From AC-32 sp963746155 (GTDB lineage Bacteria > Actinomycetota > Thermoleophilia > Gaiellales > Gaiellaceae), in assembly GCA_963746155.1 (NCBI GenBank), contig CAVVAB010000006.1, positions 124,001 to 188,000 of the forward strand: a stretch of DNA of 64,000 nt, given 5' to 3'. The notes under the pieces are model-generated. The model was not told the origin of the DNA and did not search any database. It saw only the letters and a program-made list of their open reading frames with translations. The position numbers and the translations under genes were made by a program. Each line of letters opens with the position of its first letter. Within the stretch, counting starts at the first letter, position 1. Positions 9,015-17,368 of this stretch are shown here, one piece after another.

Positions 9015-9662
9015 ATGGTTGAGTCCGGCCGGATGAGCGCTGCGCAGGCACACCCGTCGAGCGCGCGGCCCTGGGTCGCGTTGGTCTGGCCGGCAGTTCT
9101 GGTCGTGGGCCTGCTCGATCTCGTCGCGGGGCTCGGGGCCCGCTCCTGGTGGCTGGATCCCGCGGCCGAGAGCTCGCCGTTCAGCTGGGCATGCGCTCTC
9201 GCGGTGCTCGCTGCCGCCGCCTGCGTGACCGTCCTGGCGATGCACGGTCGCCGAAACGCCCGTATTGCGCTCGCCATGGGCCTCGTGGTCATCGCCGTGG
9301 ACGAGGCCTTCGGCCTTCACGAACGCCTCGCTGCCGACCTCGATCTCCGCGCGCTCGAGAGCCTTACCTGGCGTACCTGTGGGCTCGTCGGCTACTCGAT
9401 CCTTCTCGGTGCGGTCGCGATCCTGCTCGTGCTGGAGATTCGCTCGAGCCGGCGGCGCCCCACGCTGTTGGTCGCAGGCCTCGTGCTGCTGGTGGTCGCG
9501 CTCGGAGCGCGGTTCGGAGGCGCAGGTCTAGCCGCGGTCGACGCGCTCCCCGTCGGGGATACGCGTGACGCGGGTGAGGCGGCGATGCACGCCTTCGACC
9601 TGATGGGCTGGTCGCTCGTCGCGGCGGGCCTGTTCCTTCTCGTGCGCGACCGGTCCGAGTAG
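9015..9662 (+). CDS. Unknown integral membrane protein
   Basis: About 215 aa from the ATG at 9015 (ATG at 9033 is equally possible; neither has a strong ribosome-binding site). Five or six hydrophobic segments are visible, for example PAVLVVGLLDLVAGLG, ALAVLAAAACVTVLAM, GYSILLGAVAILLVLEI and LLVAGLVLLVVALG. The third is followed by VIAVDEAFGLHERL, whose DExxxxHE residues inside or next to a membrane span could be functional, and a matching acidic/His pair (DAGEAAMHAFDLMGWS) precedes the last span. Such DE-H patterns occur in membrane proteins of unknown function in actinobacteria. No role is assigned. Confidence 0.7.
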   Translation: MVESGRMSAAQAHPSSARPWVALVWPAVLVVGLLDLVAGLGARSWWLDPAAESSPFSWACALAVLAAAACVTVLAMHGRRNARIALAMGLVVIAVDEAFGLHERLAADLDLRALESLTWRTCGLVGYSILLGAVAILLVLEIRSSRRRPTLLVAGLVLLVVALGARFGGAGLAAVDALPVGDTRDAGEAAMHAFDLMGWSLVAAGLFLLVRDRSE

Positions 9663-9671
9663 GTTCGGGCG

Positions 9672-9702
9672 GGCCCGCCTCACGACCAATCGGAGGCGGG
9701 CC
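9672..9702 (+). terminator. Hairpin after the membrane-protein gene
   Basis: GGCCCGCCTC (9672-9681) pairs perfectly with GAGGCGGGCC (9693-9702) around an 11-nt loop, starting ten bases after the stop at 9662. There is no T-tract, as is common in high-GC actinobacteria, so a terminator role is inferred from position only. Confidence 0.5.
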
Positions 9703-10155
9703 GCCGCCTCTCATCATGTGTGGGAAACCGGGAGGCGCCACTCCCCGAATTGCAAGGTAGGGAGTAGGCGGGTCCTCCCGCTTGGCCTCCGGGAGACGCC
9801 CGCCTACCCGGCCGGAAATGCGCCGCAGCACGTTTCCGTCCCACGGCGGTCACATGCGGCCTGCTCCGCCGTGTATGACCACGCTAAACCCCTGCGAGCG
9901 GGGAATCTACGACCCGTTCGAACGGTGCTTTGTCGAGGGCAAGATATGGAGGAGTCGAGATAGAGAGGCACTCTTGTCGCGATCCACAACTCCTCATCTC
10001 TATCCCCACGAGCGGGGGGTCTTATCCACAGAAACGCAGCGGTTGTCACCGCTTTCTTACCAGTTCTTTCCACAGCACCCCCTTTACAGACAGGTGAATG
10101 TGGGTTAGAACTGGTCTCACTAGCGGTCGGGGGGAGAAAGGGGGGTGTAGGTCAC
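9703..10155. other. Long non-coding stretch with DnaA-box-like 9-mers and regulator promoter
   Basis: About 450 bp without convincing coding potential and with visibly lower GC than the genes. Besides the compound hairpin it contains a perfect DnaA-box sequence TTATCCACA (10022-10030) and three same-strand near matches: CGATCCACA (9980-9988), CTATCCCCA (10000-10008) and CTTTCCACA (10066-10074). Short G/C hairpins (CCCCTGCGAGCGGGG, CCCCACGAGCGGGG) surround them. The 3' end must include the promoter of the LuxR-type gene, with the purine tract GGGGGAGAAAGGGGGG just before its start. No dnaA or dnaN is nearby. Confidence 0.45.
9764..9807. other. Compound hairpin in non-coding DNA
   Basis: An outer stem GTAGGCGGG/CCCGCCTAC (9764-9772 with 9799-9807) encloses an inner stem CTCCCG/CGGGAG (9775-9780 with 9790-9795), separated by small internal loops. 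This gives a 44-nt rod-like structure. No gene covers it. It could be a processed RNA element, a terminator in either direction or a DNA cruciform; nothing in the sequence decides this. Confidence 0.4.
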
Positions 10156-10843
10156 TTGGCCAGTAATATCGCAACGGACGGCGGTTCTGCTCGATCCGCA
10201 TCCACTGTGGCTCGACGCTGTCGAGTCCATTTTGGAGTCGATCGACGTGACCGTAGTTGGGCGGACGACCAGGCCCGAGCTAGCGCTCGAACTGGTCGAG
10301 CAAAAGCAGCCCGACATCTTGATCTGCGAGACGGAGACGTCAGGCGGAGAGATGAGCGGACATGCGCTCATCAGGGCCAGCCGCCAGCGTTTGAGCACGC
10401 TCCGCGTGATCGTGCTCGGCGCCTCGCGCGATCGGGCCGACATCGACGCAGCATTCGATGCCGGCGCCTTGGCCTATGCCGTGAAAACGGCGCATCCGGA
10501 GGACGTCGCGGCGACGATTCGCCAGACGTTCGACCACACGATCTTCCTGGCCAAGACGGCCTCGAACGGAGCTGCGCCTAGCTCCGTCGCGCCCGTCGCG
10601 GCTGGTGAGGACGACGACGACGTCGCGCTCACGCGGCGCGAGCGGGAGATTCTCGCGCTCGTCGCTGAGGGCCATTCGAATCGCGAGCTCGCACGGATGC
10701 TCTGGGTCACCGAGCAGACGGTGAAGTTCCACCTCTCGAACATCTATCGAAAGCTGGATGTCTCGAATCGAACCGAGGCGAGTCGCTGGGCTCACAGGCA
10801 CGGCCTGGTAGGAGCAGCAGCCACGGCGGCACCTGCGGCGTAG
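10156..10843 (+). CDS. LuxR/NarL-type response regulator with atypical receiver
   Basis: The C-terminal NarL/FixJ helix-turn-helix is clear: LTRREREILALVAEGHSNRELARML, then TEQTVKFHLSNIYRKLDV. The N-terminal half is receiver-like (AVLLDPHPLWLDAVESILES), but the usual phospho-acceptor position reads PDILICETETSGG. The conserved Asp is therefore missing, suggesting phosphorylation-independent control. In the frame of the receiver the first in-frame start is TTG at 10232, which would truncate the domain. A TTG at 10156, 12 bases after a strong purine-rich ribosome-binding site, opens MASNIAT..., and removing one G near 10185 joins it to TAVLLDPHP. I therefore take 10156 as the real start with one insertion error. 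Target genes are unknown. Confidence 0.8.
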
Positions 10844-10913
10844 TGGGGGGAAGGGGGAGGGCTCCCGTCGAATCGGCGGGAGCCCGCCAAGAACTTTCTG
10901 GATCGACCTCGAG

Positions 10914-11825
10914 CTATGTGCTCGACGCCGCGGGTTCCTCGACCCAGTCGCGGGTGAGGTAGAGCCAGAAGGCAAGGCCCGCGTGGTCGCCGTAGCGGCG
11001 GAAGCGGCGCTCGATCGTCTTGTCGGATGCCTTGCGGCCGTTCAGGCGCGCGTACTTCGGCCGCGTCCACGAGTCGAGGATCAGCCGCGAGTTCCGGCCG
11101 AGCAGCATCATCATGTGCGCGGTCGCGTACGGGCCGCAGCCGGGGAGCGCGAGCAGGCGCTCGGCGACCTCGTCGTCGGCTAGCTCCGGGTCGTTGAGCG
11201 CCTCGAGGTCGAGGTGCCCTCCGGCGACGTCCGCTGCGATCACGCGCAGGTACGGCCCGCGGTAGCCGGCGCGGACGACGTCCTTGTAGAAGCCGTCGCC
11301 GGCCTCGGCCATCGCAGCCGGAGCCGGGAAGGCTCGCCGGCCGTCGGGCGCTTCAGCGCCGAGCTCGGACACGAGAGCGGTCGCCATCCGCACCGTGGCC
11401 GACCAGGCGCAGTTCGTCGTGCAGATCGTCTTGATCACGTCCTCGAAGACGGTCGGGCTGCGCAGCATCCGGCCGGCGCCGTCGCAGGCCCAGGCCAGGT
11501 CGGGATCCTCGCGCGCGGCGTCGTAGAAGCCCGAGAGGTCGGCGTCGAGGCGAAGCATGTGGCGCGCCGTCTTCGCGAGGGCGGCTCCGTCGCGCGCCGC
11601 GACGTCGCCTTCGACGAGCGCATGGCGGGGCCGGCCCGCGCGGATCCGGATCGTCCGCGCGCCGCCGCGTCGAAGCGGCAGCGTCGTCTCGAGCGTGCGC
11701 GCCTCGTCGTCGATCAGATTCGGAAGCAGATCGGCGACGCCGTGCGAGGAGAGCGTTCGCCAGAGGTCGACGGGCTCGCCGCCGGCTCCGACGAGCTCGA
11801 TCTCGGTCGACCATCGCGTCGCCAT
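10914..11825 (-). CDS. HhH-GPD DNA glycosylase (AlkA-like)
   Basis: 303 aa from ATG at 11825 (MATRWSTEIEL); a longer in-frame start at 11858 lacks similarity. This is a base-excision repair enzyme that removes alkylated or otherwise damaged bases. The helix-hairpin-helix LLALPGCGPYATAHMMMLLG is followed by the Gly/Pro-rich loop with the catalytic Asp (LILDSWTR). An N-terminal domain of about 100 residues precedes a helical segment (FEDVIKTICTTNCAWSATVRM) typical of this superfamily. The gene is intact and divergent from the lasso ABC transporter, with 126 bp between their starts. It does not seem functionally linked to that cluster. Confidence 0.88.
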   Translation of the reverse strand: MATRWSTEIELVGAGGEPVDLWRTLSSHGVADLLPNLIDDEARTLETTLPLRRGGARTIRIRAGRPRHALVEGDVAARDGAALAKTARHMLRLDADLSGFYDAAREDPDLAWACDGAGRMLRSPTVFEDVIKTICTTNCAWSATVRMATALVSELGAEAPDGRRAFPAPAAMAEAGDGFYKDVVRAGYRGPYLRVIAADVAGGHLDLEALNDPELADDEVAERLLALPGCGPYATAHMMMLLGRNSRLILDSWTRPKYARLNGRKASDKTIERRFRRYGDHAGLAFWLYLTRDWVEEPAASST

Positions 11826-11951
11826 CGCTGTTTTCGAACGCCTCCCGGAGCGTCGCATTCCCCGAATTCAAGCCGTGATTTCGAGCCAAACTAGCCAGAC
11901 GGCTAGTTGCGGTGCCCTCGGAGTGAGCCCGATCATCGAGGAAGGGCTGTT

Positions 11952-12971
11952 GTGCAGAGCGCTGCAACCACTCTGGCTGCGGGCGAGGAGCAGGTCGCTG
12001 CTCCCGCGCCTCTGAAGCCGCCCTGCATCAGCGCGCGGAAACCTGTCGCGGCGCTTCGGCGAGCGCCACGCGCTTCGAGACGTCTCGCTCTCGGTCGCGG
12101 CCGGCGAGATCCACGCCGTGCTCGGGCGCAACGGGGCCGGCAAGACGACGCTGATGCGGATCCTCGCGGGACTGACGACGCCGCATGAAGGAACGGTGAC
12201 GGTGCTCGCCGAGGACGCGACCCGCTCGGCGCGGACCCTCCGCAGCCGCGTCGGCTTCGTCCCGTCCGGCGACCGCTCGTTCTACCTGCGGCTCTCGGGC
12301 GTCGAGAACCTGCTCTTCTTTGCGCGCCTCCACGGGATGCGCAAGAAGGCGGCCCGTGAGCGGGCGTCTGGAGGTCCTCGGCTCCGTCGGCCTCGAGGAC
12401 GCCGCCGACGAGCGCGTCGGCCACTACTCCCACGGGATGCAGAAGCGGCTCTCGGTCGCGCGAGCCTCGCTGACCGATCCGCCCGTGCTGCTGGTCGACG
12501 AGGCGACGCACGACCTCGATCCGCCGGCGGCGCGCGTCGTGCGCGAGCTGGTTCAGGATCTCGCGCGCGCGGGGACCGCCGCGCTGTGGGCGACGCAGCG
12601 CATCGAGGAGATCCGCGGCTTCGCGGATCGGGTGACGCTTCTGCGCGAGGGCGAGGTCGCGTTCACCGGAAGCGTCTCCGCGCTCGCCGACGAGGTTCCG
12701 GTCCGCCGGCACCTCGTGCGCCTGGGGAGCGACGGCCGAGCGGGCTTCCCGATGCAGGCCGCGCTTCAGCGGAGCCTTGGAGGCGTCGGGACCATCACTT
12801 CGAGCGGCAACGAGGACTACGAGAACGAGTACGTGCTCGAGCTCGCCGACGGCGCCGTGCTCGGCGAGGCGCTGGCGCATGCTCTCGAGCGCGGGCGTCC
12901 AGGTGCTGTCGTGCCGCGACGAGCGCCCCGAGCTCGAGGAGGCCTTCATCCAACTGACGGGCCAGTCGTGA
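11952..12971 (+). CDS. ABC transporter ATPase of the lasso-peptide cluster (drug/peptide export type)
   Basis: The start GTG at 11952 has GAGGAAGGG five bases upstream. The product carries GRNGAGKTTLMRILAG (Walker A), SHGMQKRLSVARA (signature) and VLLVDEATHDLDP (Walker B; the Q-to-H-rich D-loop DEATHDLD is slightly unusual). A C-terminal tail (LSCRDERPELEEAFIQLTG) is typical of ATPases paired with ABC-2 permeases. Three single-base insertions disrupt it: an extra A near 12043 (repaired: ISARNLSRRFGERHALRDVS), an extra G near 12355 (ERRLEVLGSVG) and one near 12885. Its stop overlaps the GTG of the permease. The likely role is export of the mature lasso peptide and self-immunity (inference from context). 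Confidence 0.85.
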
Positions 12972-13826
12972 TCGCTCAGCAGTACGAGACTCCGTCACGG
13001 TGGTCGGTGCTCGCGGACGAGCTGGCGAAGCTCCCTGCCTTCTTCCGGCGCGACCTCCTCAACGCGCTCAGCTACCGGCTCGGATTCGTCACCGACTGGT
13101 TCGGCCTCCTGATCCAGGCTCTGACGATCAGCTTCGTCGGGCTGATGGTCCACTCCAACGAGCTGCCCACGTACGGAGGCCAGCCGGTGAGCTACACGCA
13201 GTTCGCGATCGTGGGCGTCGCGCTCGCCGGGTTCACGTCGCTGGCGCTCGTGCGCGTGGCCGGCGGGCATCCGGAACGAGCAGATGCTCGGGACGCTCGA
13301 GTCGCTGCTCGTCACTCCGACTTCGACGAAGACGATGCAGCTCGGGTCGGTCCTCTACGACCTGCTCTTCATCCCGGTCAGGACGGCGGTGTTCCTGGTC
13401 GTCACGGGGCTGCTCTTCGGGCTCGACTTCCACGCGAGCGGCATCGTGCCCGCGCTCATCGTGCTGCTCGCCCTCCTGCCGTTCGTCTGGGGCATCGGCG
13501 TCGCGACGGCCGGTCTCGTGCTGACGTTCCGCCGCGGCAGGGTAATCCTCGGCTTCGGGACGGCGGTGCTGACGCTGCTGTCCGGGACGCTCTTCCCGCT
13601 GAACCTGCTGCCGCACTGGCTGGAGGTGATCGCGAGGATCAACCCGCTCGCGATCGCGATCGAGTCGATCCGCCAGAGCCTGCTCGGCGGCGCCGGGCTC
13701 ACCGAGGCGTTGATCGCCATCGCGAAGCTCGCCCCGTTCTCGGCTATCTCGCTCCTGCTCGGCTTCTGGATCTTCGCGGTCGCGCTGCGCCGCGAGCGCC
13801 GCCTCGGGACGATCGGGCTCTACTGA
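12968..13826 (+). CDS. ABC-2 type permease of the lasso-peptide cluster
   Basis: About 285 aa, six membrane segments. A cytoplasmic N-terminal helix (LAKLPAFFRRDLLNALSYR) precedes the first span (FGLLIQALTISFVGLMV). The cytoplasmic loop after the second span reads GIRNEQMLGTLESLLVTPTS, the family hallmark (NEQxxGTLExLxxTP). Later spans include AVFLVVTGLLFGLDF, VLTLLSGTLFPLNLLP, with ARINPLAIAIESIRQ after it. An extra G near 13268 breaks the frame between ALVRVA and GIRNEQM. The GTG start overlaps the ATPase stop. Together they form a complete ABC-2 exporter. Confidence 0.85.
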
Positions 13827-13827
13827 G

Positions 13828-14913
13828 GTGCCGACCCTGCGCGAACCACCGGTCGCCGCCGATTCGCCATCTCGGCGACGAGAGCGCGCTGCGCTCTGGA
13901 CGCCGGTCGACCGACTCGTCGACACGTGCTCCGCGGCAGTCCGACCTCTACAACCACCGGCTCGAGCTCTTCGGCGCCCGGCTGCTCGGTCGCACCGGGA
14001 GGCCGGTTCCCGCGCGCGCTGGTCGATGCACGAGCGCCGCTCGGCGGCGCTCGCGCTCTCCGTCGCCGGCCGCTGCTCGACCGGGTGCGCGCGGCCACCG
14101 ACGTGCCGCTGCTTCTCTTCAAGGGGCCGGAGGTCGCCGCTCGCTACCCGGATCCCGCGCTGCGCATGTTCCGCGACGTCGACCTGATCGCCCGGACGCC
14201 GGGGAGGCGCAGCGAGCGCTTCTCGCTGGCCGCGGCTTCGAGGAGGTCGGCGATCCCGAGCTCTGTACCGGGACATTCACCATCTGCGGCCCCTGAAGTG
14301 GCCCGGGCTGCCGCTGGTCGTCGAGCTTCACTCGCGCCCGAAGTGGGTCGAGCCCCTCGACGCCCCCGACGTCGCGTCGTTGTTCGAGGACGCGCAGCCC
14401 GACAGTTGACCGGCGCGGACGGCTGCTGGCGCCCTTCGCCTGCGCGGCACGCGGTGCTGCTCGCTGTTCACTCGTGGGCGCACGAGCCGCTCAGGATCCT
14501 GCGCGACATGGTCGACGTCGCCGCGCTGGCGGCGGAAGCCTCCCGCGAGGAGGTCGCAGAGGTGGCCCGCGAGTGGGGCGTCGAGCGTCTCTGGGCGACG
14601 ACCGTCGGCCGCGCGCGACTGCATCTTCTTGGGCGGCCGTCCGGCCGCTCGCCCTTCGGATCTGGGCGCAGAACCTCGAGCTTGTCCGCGAGCGAACGGT
14701 GCTCGAGGAGCACACCTCGAGCGCTGGCTGTCCGATTTCTCGGCGCTGCCGTTCGGCGTCGCGCTGCGCCGGCACGCGCGAGACGCTTGTGCGGCGAGCT
14801 CACGCCCGACCGAGGAGAAGGCTGGCGCCGCAAGCTCTCTCGCAGCTGCGCTCGCAGTTCGGAACGCGGCACGTCGCCGCTCCGACCACGAGCGCGAAGC
14901 CGGGATCAGCTAG
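13828..14913 (+). CDS. NTP_transf_5-type nucleotidyltransferase of the lasso cluster, heavily frameshifted
   Basis: Reading across frames gives LYNHRLELFGARLLG, VPLLLFKGPEVAARYPDPALRMFRDVDLIA, GRGFEEVGDPELYRDIHHL, PLVVELHSRPKWVEP, AVLLAVHSWAHEPLRILRDMVDV and a C-terminus AVRNAARRRSDHEREAGIS. The block LFKGPE...RMFRDVDLI matches the nucleotidyltransferase signature of family PF14907 (LKG...R...DIDLL). The matching helical C-terminal half carries the His-Trp-rich HSW segment. Such proteins accompany kinase-containing lasso clusters (paeninodin and pseudomycoidin types), where the nucleotidyltransferase acts on the phosphorylated peptide. It starts two bases after the permease stop (GTG at 13828, tentative). 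I count at least five frame changes. The junction between HSRPKWVEP...AQPDS and LTGADG is near 14405. Confidence 0.65.
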
Positions 14914-14925
14914 GCCGAGACGGTC

Positions 14926-16671
14926 TCATCGGGCGCGTCGCGCGCCCGAGCCGAGCGAACGCAGCCATAGCTCCGTCGATGCGAGCCGCCAGGCGTTCCG
15001 CGCCCAGAGGTACGGATGGTCGTGCTCGACCGGGCCGTCCACGACGTCTCTGAGCCGGGCCTCGGTGACGTAGGCGCGGATCTCGGCCGTTCGGGATCGA
15101 GGATCTCTCTGAGCTGCGGCCGGTCCGGGCCCGCTGAGCGCGTCGACGAGGAGCGTGTTGAAGACGCTCTTCGTCGGCCGCAGGCGAATCGGCTCCGGCA
15201 CGAGCCCGCGCATGCCCTCGCGCAGACGGGCCGGTCGAGCTCCTCGTCGTAGGCGAGCTCCGGCGGGAGCCGCAGGACGAGCTCGATCAGTCGGAGGTCG
15301 TCCAGCAGCGGGTGGGCGCCTGATGAGCCCGTCCGACGCGAGCTTTCTGCGGAGGTGGTCGTACACGCCCATCCGCTCGCGCCCGGCCGTGAGCGTGTCG
15401 GCGAGCCACGCCCACCAGCGCGGGCCGTCGAGCGCGCTGCCAGGGCAGGCTCGGCGATCGGCGGCGAGCGCCGCGGCGTGCGGAGTGAGCCAGTGGAGGC
15501 CGAGGACGCCGGCGAAGCTGCGAGACGGCGTAGGCCAACGCGGAGCGGCGCCGCGAAGGGCGTAGGTGCGGCGCAGGCTCACGCGCGGCGCCTGCGTCCC
15601 CTTCGGCCAGCTCCTGCGAGCGCGCGCGGAGGGAGCGCAGCCGGAGGCCGCGCAGGAGGTCGCCGAGCAGGTAGGGCGAGCAGCCGAACAGCTCGTCCCC
15701 GCCCTGGCCGTCCAGGACGATCTCCACGCCGTCGGCGCGGGCGCGCTCGAGGAGCGGGCGCTGGAAGAAGAGGTTCGGAGACGCCGCCGGGAGACGCCAC
15801 TCGCGGACGTGCTCGGCCGAGGCGTCGAGCACGCCCGCCGCCTCGACCGCCTGCCGGCTCGACGGAAGACCGAGCGCCTCGACGGCGAGTCTCCACGAAC
15901 GCGGACTCGTCCGCAGCGGCATCGGCAGGAAAGAGTCGCCGAGTACGCCTGAAGCGCGTCGGCGTCGACCGGAGGCCGCGGCCACGGCGGCGACCGACGT
16001 CGAGTCGAGCCCTCCGCTGAGGAGCACGCCCGTTGCTCGTCCGCCGCATCGCTCGGCGACGCATGCGCTCGAGCTCCTCCCGGACCGACTCTCCCTGCCT
16101 CTTCGAGAGTCGACGCGCGCCGGCTTGGCGAACCGGGGACGCCAGTGGCGGTGCTGGCTCCAGCGGCCCTCGGCCAGCCGCAGGTGGCAGCCGCCGGGCA
16201 GCCGCCGGACTCCGGCGAACAGCGTCTCGCTCGGGCTCGAGCGTCCCCGAGACGAGCCAGCGCACGACGGCGCTCTCGTCAGGGCCGGGCTCACGCGGGC
16301 AGCTCCCGAAGCAGCTCGTTCGACCTCGGTCGCGAAATCGCAGCCGCGTGCCGCCGTCGTCGTGGAAGAAGAGCGAGCGCGACCCGAGCGGGTCGACCGC
16401 AAGGAGGCCCGTGCGCGTCGAGCCGTCCCACGCGAGCAGCGCGAAGCTTCCGCCGAGCCGCTCGAGCATCGCCTCCTTCTGCCTGCGAGAAGGCGGCCGC
16501 GAGCACGACCTCGGTCGAGGTGCGTCGCGTCGAGGCCGAGATCGGCTGCGAGCGCGGACACGCCTTCGAGTCGGCCCTCGGCGACGCACCAGGCGTCCCG
16601 TCGCTCTGCCCGGCCGAGACGGCCCTGAGAATCCCTGAGCGCGAAAAAACGCCAGCGAGCGGACTGCTCAC
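14926..16671 (-). CDS. Lasso peptide cyclase, asparagine-synthetase B homologue (protein C), frameshifted
   Basis: About 570 aa after repair. The start GTG at 16671 opens MSSPLAGVF, then FALRDSQGRLGRAERRDAW once an extra T is removed near 16645. The N-terminal amidotransferase-like domain (ERLGGSFALLAWDGS, AVDPLGSRSLFFHDDGG) lacks the N-terminal catalytic Cys of true glutaminases. The synthetase domain shows the ATP-pyrophosphatase loop GVLLSGGLDSTSVAAVA and DGQGGDELFGCSPYLLGDLL. In lasso systems this enzyme adenylates the ring Asp/Glu side chain and joins it to the core N-terminus. It is last in the minus-strand operon, behind the precursor and a hairpin. Many frame changes occur (near 16645, 16530, 16450, 16340, 16050, 15880, 15580 and 15290). 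Confidence 0.78.
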
Positions 16672-16682
16672 CGGCGACCTTC

Positions 16683-16708
16683 GCCGCAGCGCCGTGCGGC
16701 GCTGCGGC
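16683..16708 (-). terminator. Perfect 12-bp hairpin between lasso precursor and cyclase genes
   Basis: GCCGCAGCGCCG (16683-16694) and CGGCGCTGCGGC (16697-16708) are perfect inverted repeats with a 2-nt centre. They lie directly against the precursor stop codon at 16709-16711 and 12 bp before the cyclase start. Precursor-cyclase intergenic hairpins are known in lasso clusters; they can attenuate downstream genes and protect the precursor mRNA. There is no T-tract. Confidence 0.7.
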
Positions 16709-16863
16709 TTACGAGAAGGTCAGATCCTTCTTCTTGGTGTGAACCGGGAAGTCGGCGTCCAGTGTGATCCCCGTCGCTCGAGCCGCCCGTGAGGTCGTTC
16801 AGATCGCCGTAGTCGATCACGACCGGGGCCTCGTACTCCTGTGGCTCTCGAATGGTCCTTCAT
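16709..16863 (-). CDS. Lasso peptide precursor (protein A), about 50 aa, hidden by two insertions
   Basis: ATG at 16863 follows GAGAGGG by five bases and the gene ends at a TAA (16711-16709). No single frame is complete: the start frame, the leader frame and the core frame differ. Removing one base near 16852 and one between about 16772 and 16760 gives a 50-residue peptide. Its leader contains EYEAPVVIDYGDLNDLT and its tail LDADFPVHTKKKDLTFS. The leader has the lasso YxxP motif (YEAP), a Gly five residues before LNDLT, and a Thr at -2 before GG. The core is then G-S-S-D-G-I-T-L-D (or G-R-A-T-G-I-T-L-D, depending on which base is extra) plus the tail. Either way Gly1 and Asp9 can form a nine-residue macrolactam. 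The C-terminal Ser fits the adjacent kinase. It sits between B2 and C, with all other lasso genes around it. Confidence 0.75.
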
Positions 16864-16963
16864 TGCCACCCTCTCGCGTGTCGTAGCTGGTGGAACTGCC
16901 TGCAATCGGAAGCGTAGAGAGGGGTGGGTACGACGCGCAAGGACGGAAAAGGTGCCAACACCG

Positions 16964-17368
16964 TCACAGTCGGACAAGCTGGGCCTGCTCCGGAGTGGGA
17001 GGCCGCAACAGCGGGACCTGCCCGCTTTCCACCCAGGCATGCGCCTCGAGCTGCGGGCCAGGGGCGACCGCGATGACCAGGGACGACGAGATTCCTCGCC
17101 GCGCGAGCATCTTCGTCAGCACGAGCGACTGGACCAGGCAACGCGACCGGCGCGGGATCGGCGCAAGGACGCGGCCGACCGCACGGGCGAGGTACTGCGC
17201 GACCTGCAGGTCACTGGCGGTTGCGGGCGCATCACCCCGGAGGCGCTCGAGCATGCGGCGAATGTCGGGCTCGCGCATCGTCAGCCTGACCGTCACGAAG
17301 GTGGCCAGGATCTCGATCGCGAGCGAGATCTTGCGTCCCAGGCGCGCGGCTCTGGCTCCGATGCTCAC
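16964..17368 (-). CDS. Lasso leader peptidase B2 (transglutaminase-like, Transglut_core3)
   Basis: 134 aa, intact. The start GTG at 17368 overlaps the kinase stop (GTGA). A helical N-terminus (KISLAIEILATFVTVRLTM) precedes the catalytic region. The presumed nucleophile Cys lies in PRRSRCLVQSLVLTKMLARRG and the His in EAHAWVESG. These are the conserved RCL..S and HAWVE motifs of lasso B2 proteases, which cut the leader after the Thr-x dipeptide. The chain ends soon after the His motif, so the third catalytic acid is not obvious; the last residues (PPTPEQAQLVRL) may be affected by an unrecognised insertion. It works with the RRE protein B1 encoded upstream. Confidence 0.85.
   Translation of the reverse strand: MSIGARAARLGRKISLAIEILATFVTVRLTMREPDIRRMLERLRGDAPATASDLQVAQYLARAVGRVLAPIPRRSRCLVQSLVLTKMLARRGISSSLVIAVAPGPQLEAHAWVESGQVPLLRPPTPEQAQLVRL

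Noticed and set aside
9980..10074. Chromosomal replication origin
   Set aside because: Only one perfect DnaA box and no dnaA, dnaN, recF, gyrB or rpmH nearby.
16709..16863. Programmed frameshifting in the lasso precursor
   Set aside because: Two shifts in 155 bp, with no slippery sequence, in a region where all genes carry the same kind of insertion; sequencing error is simpler.
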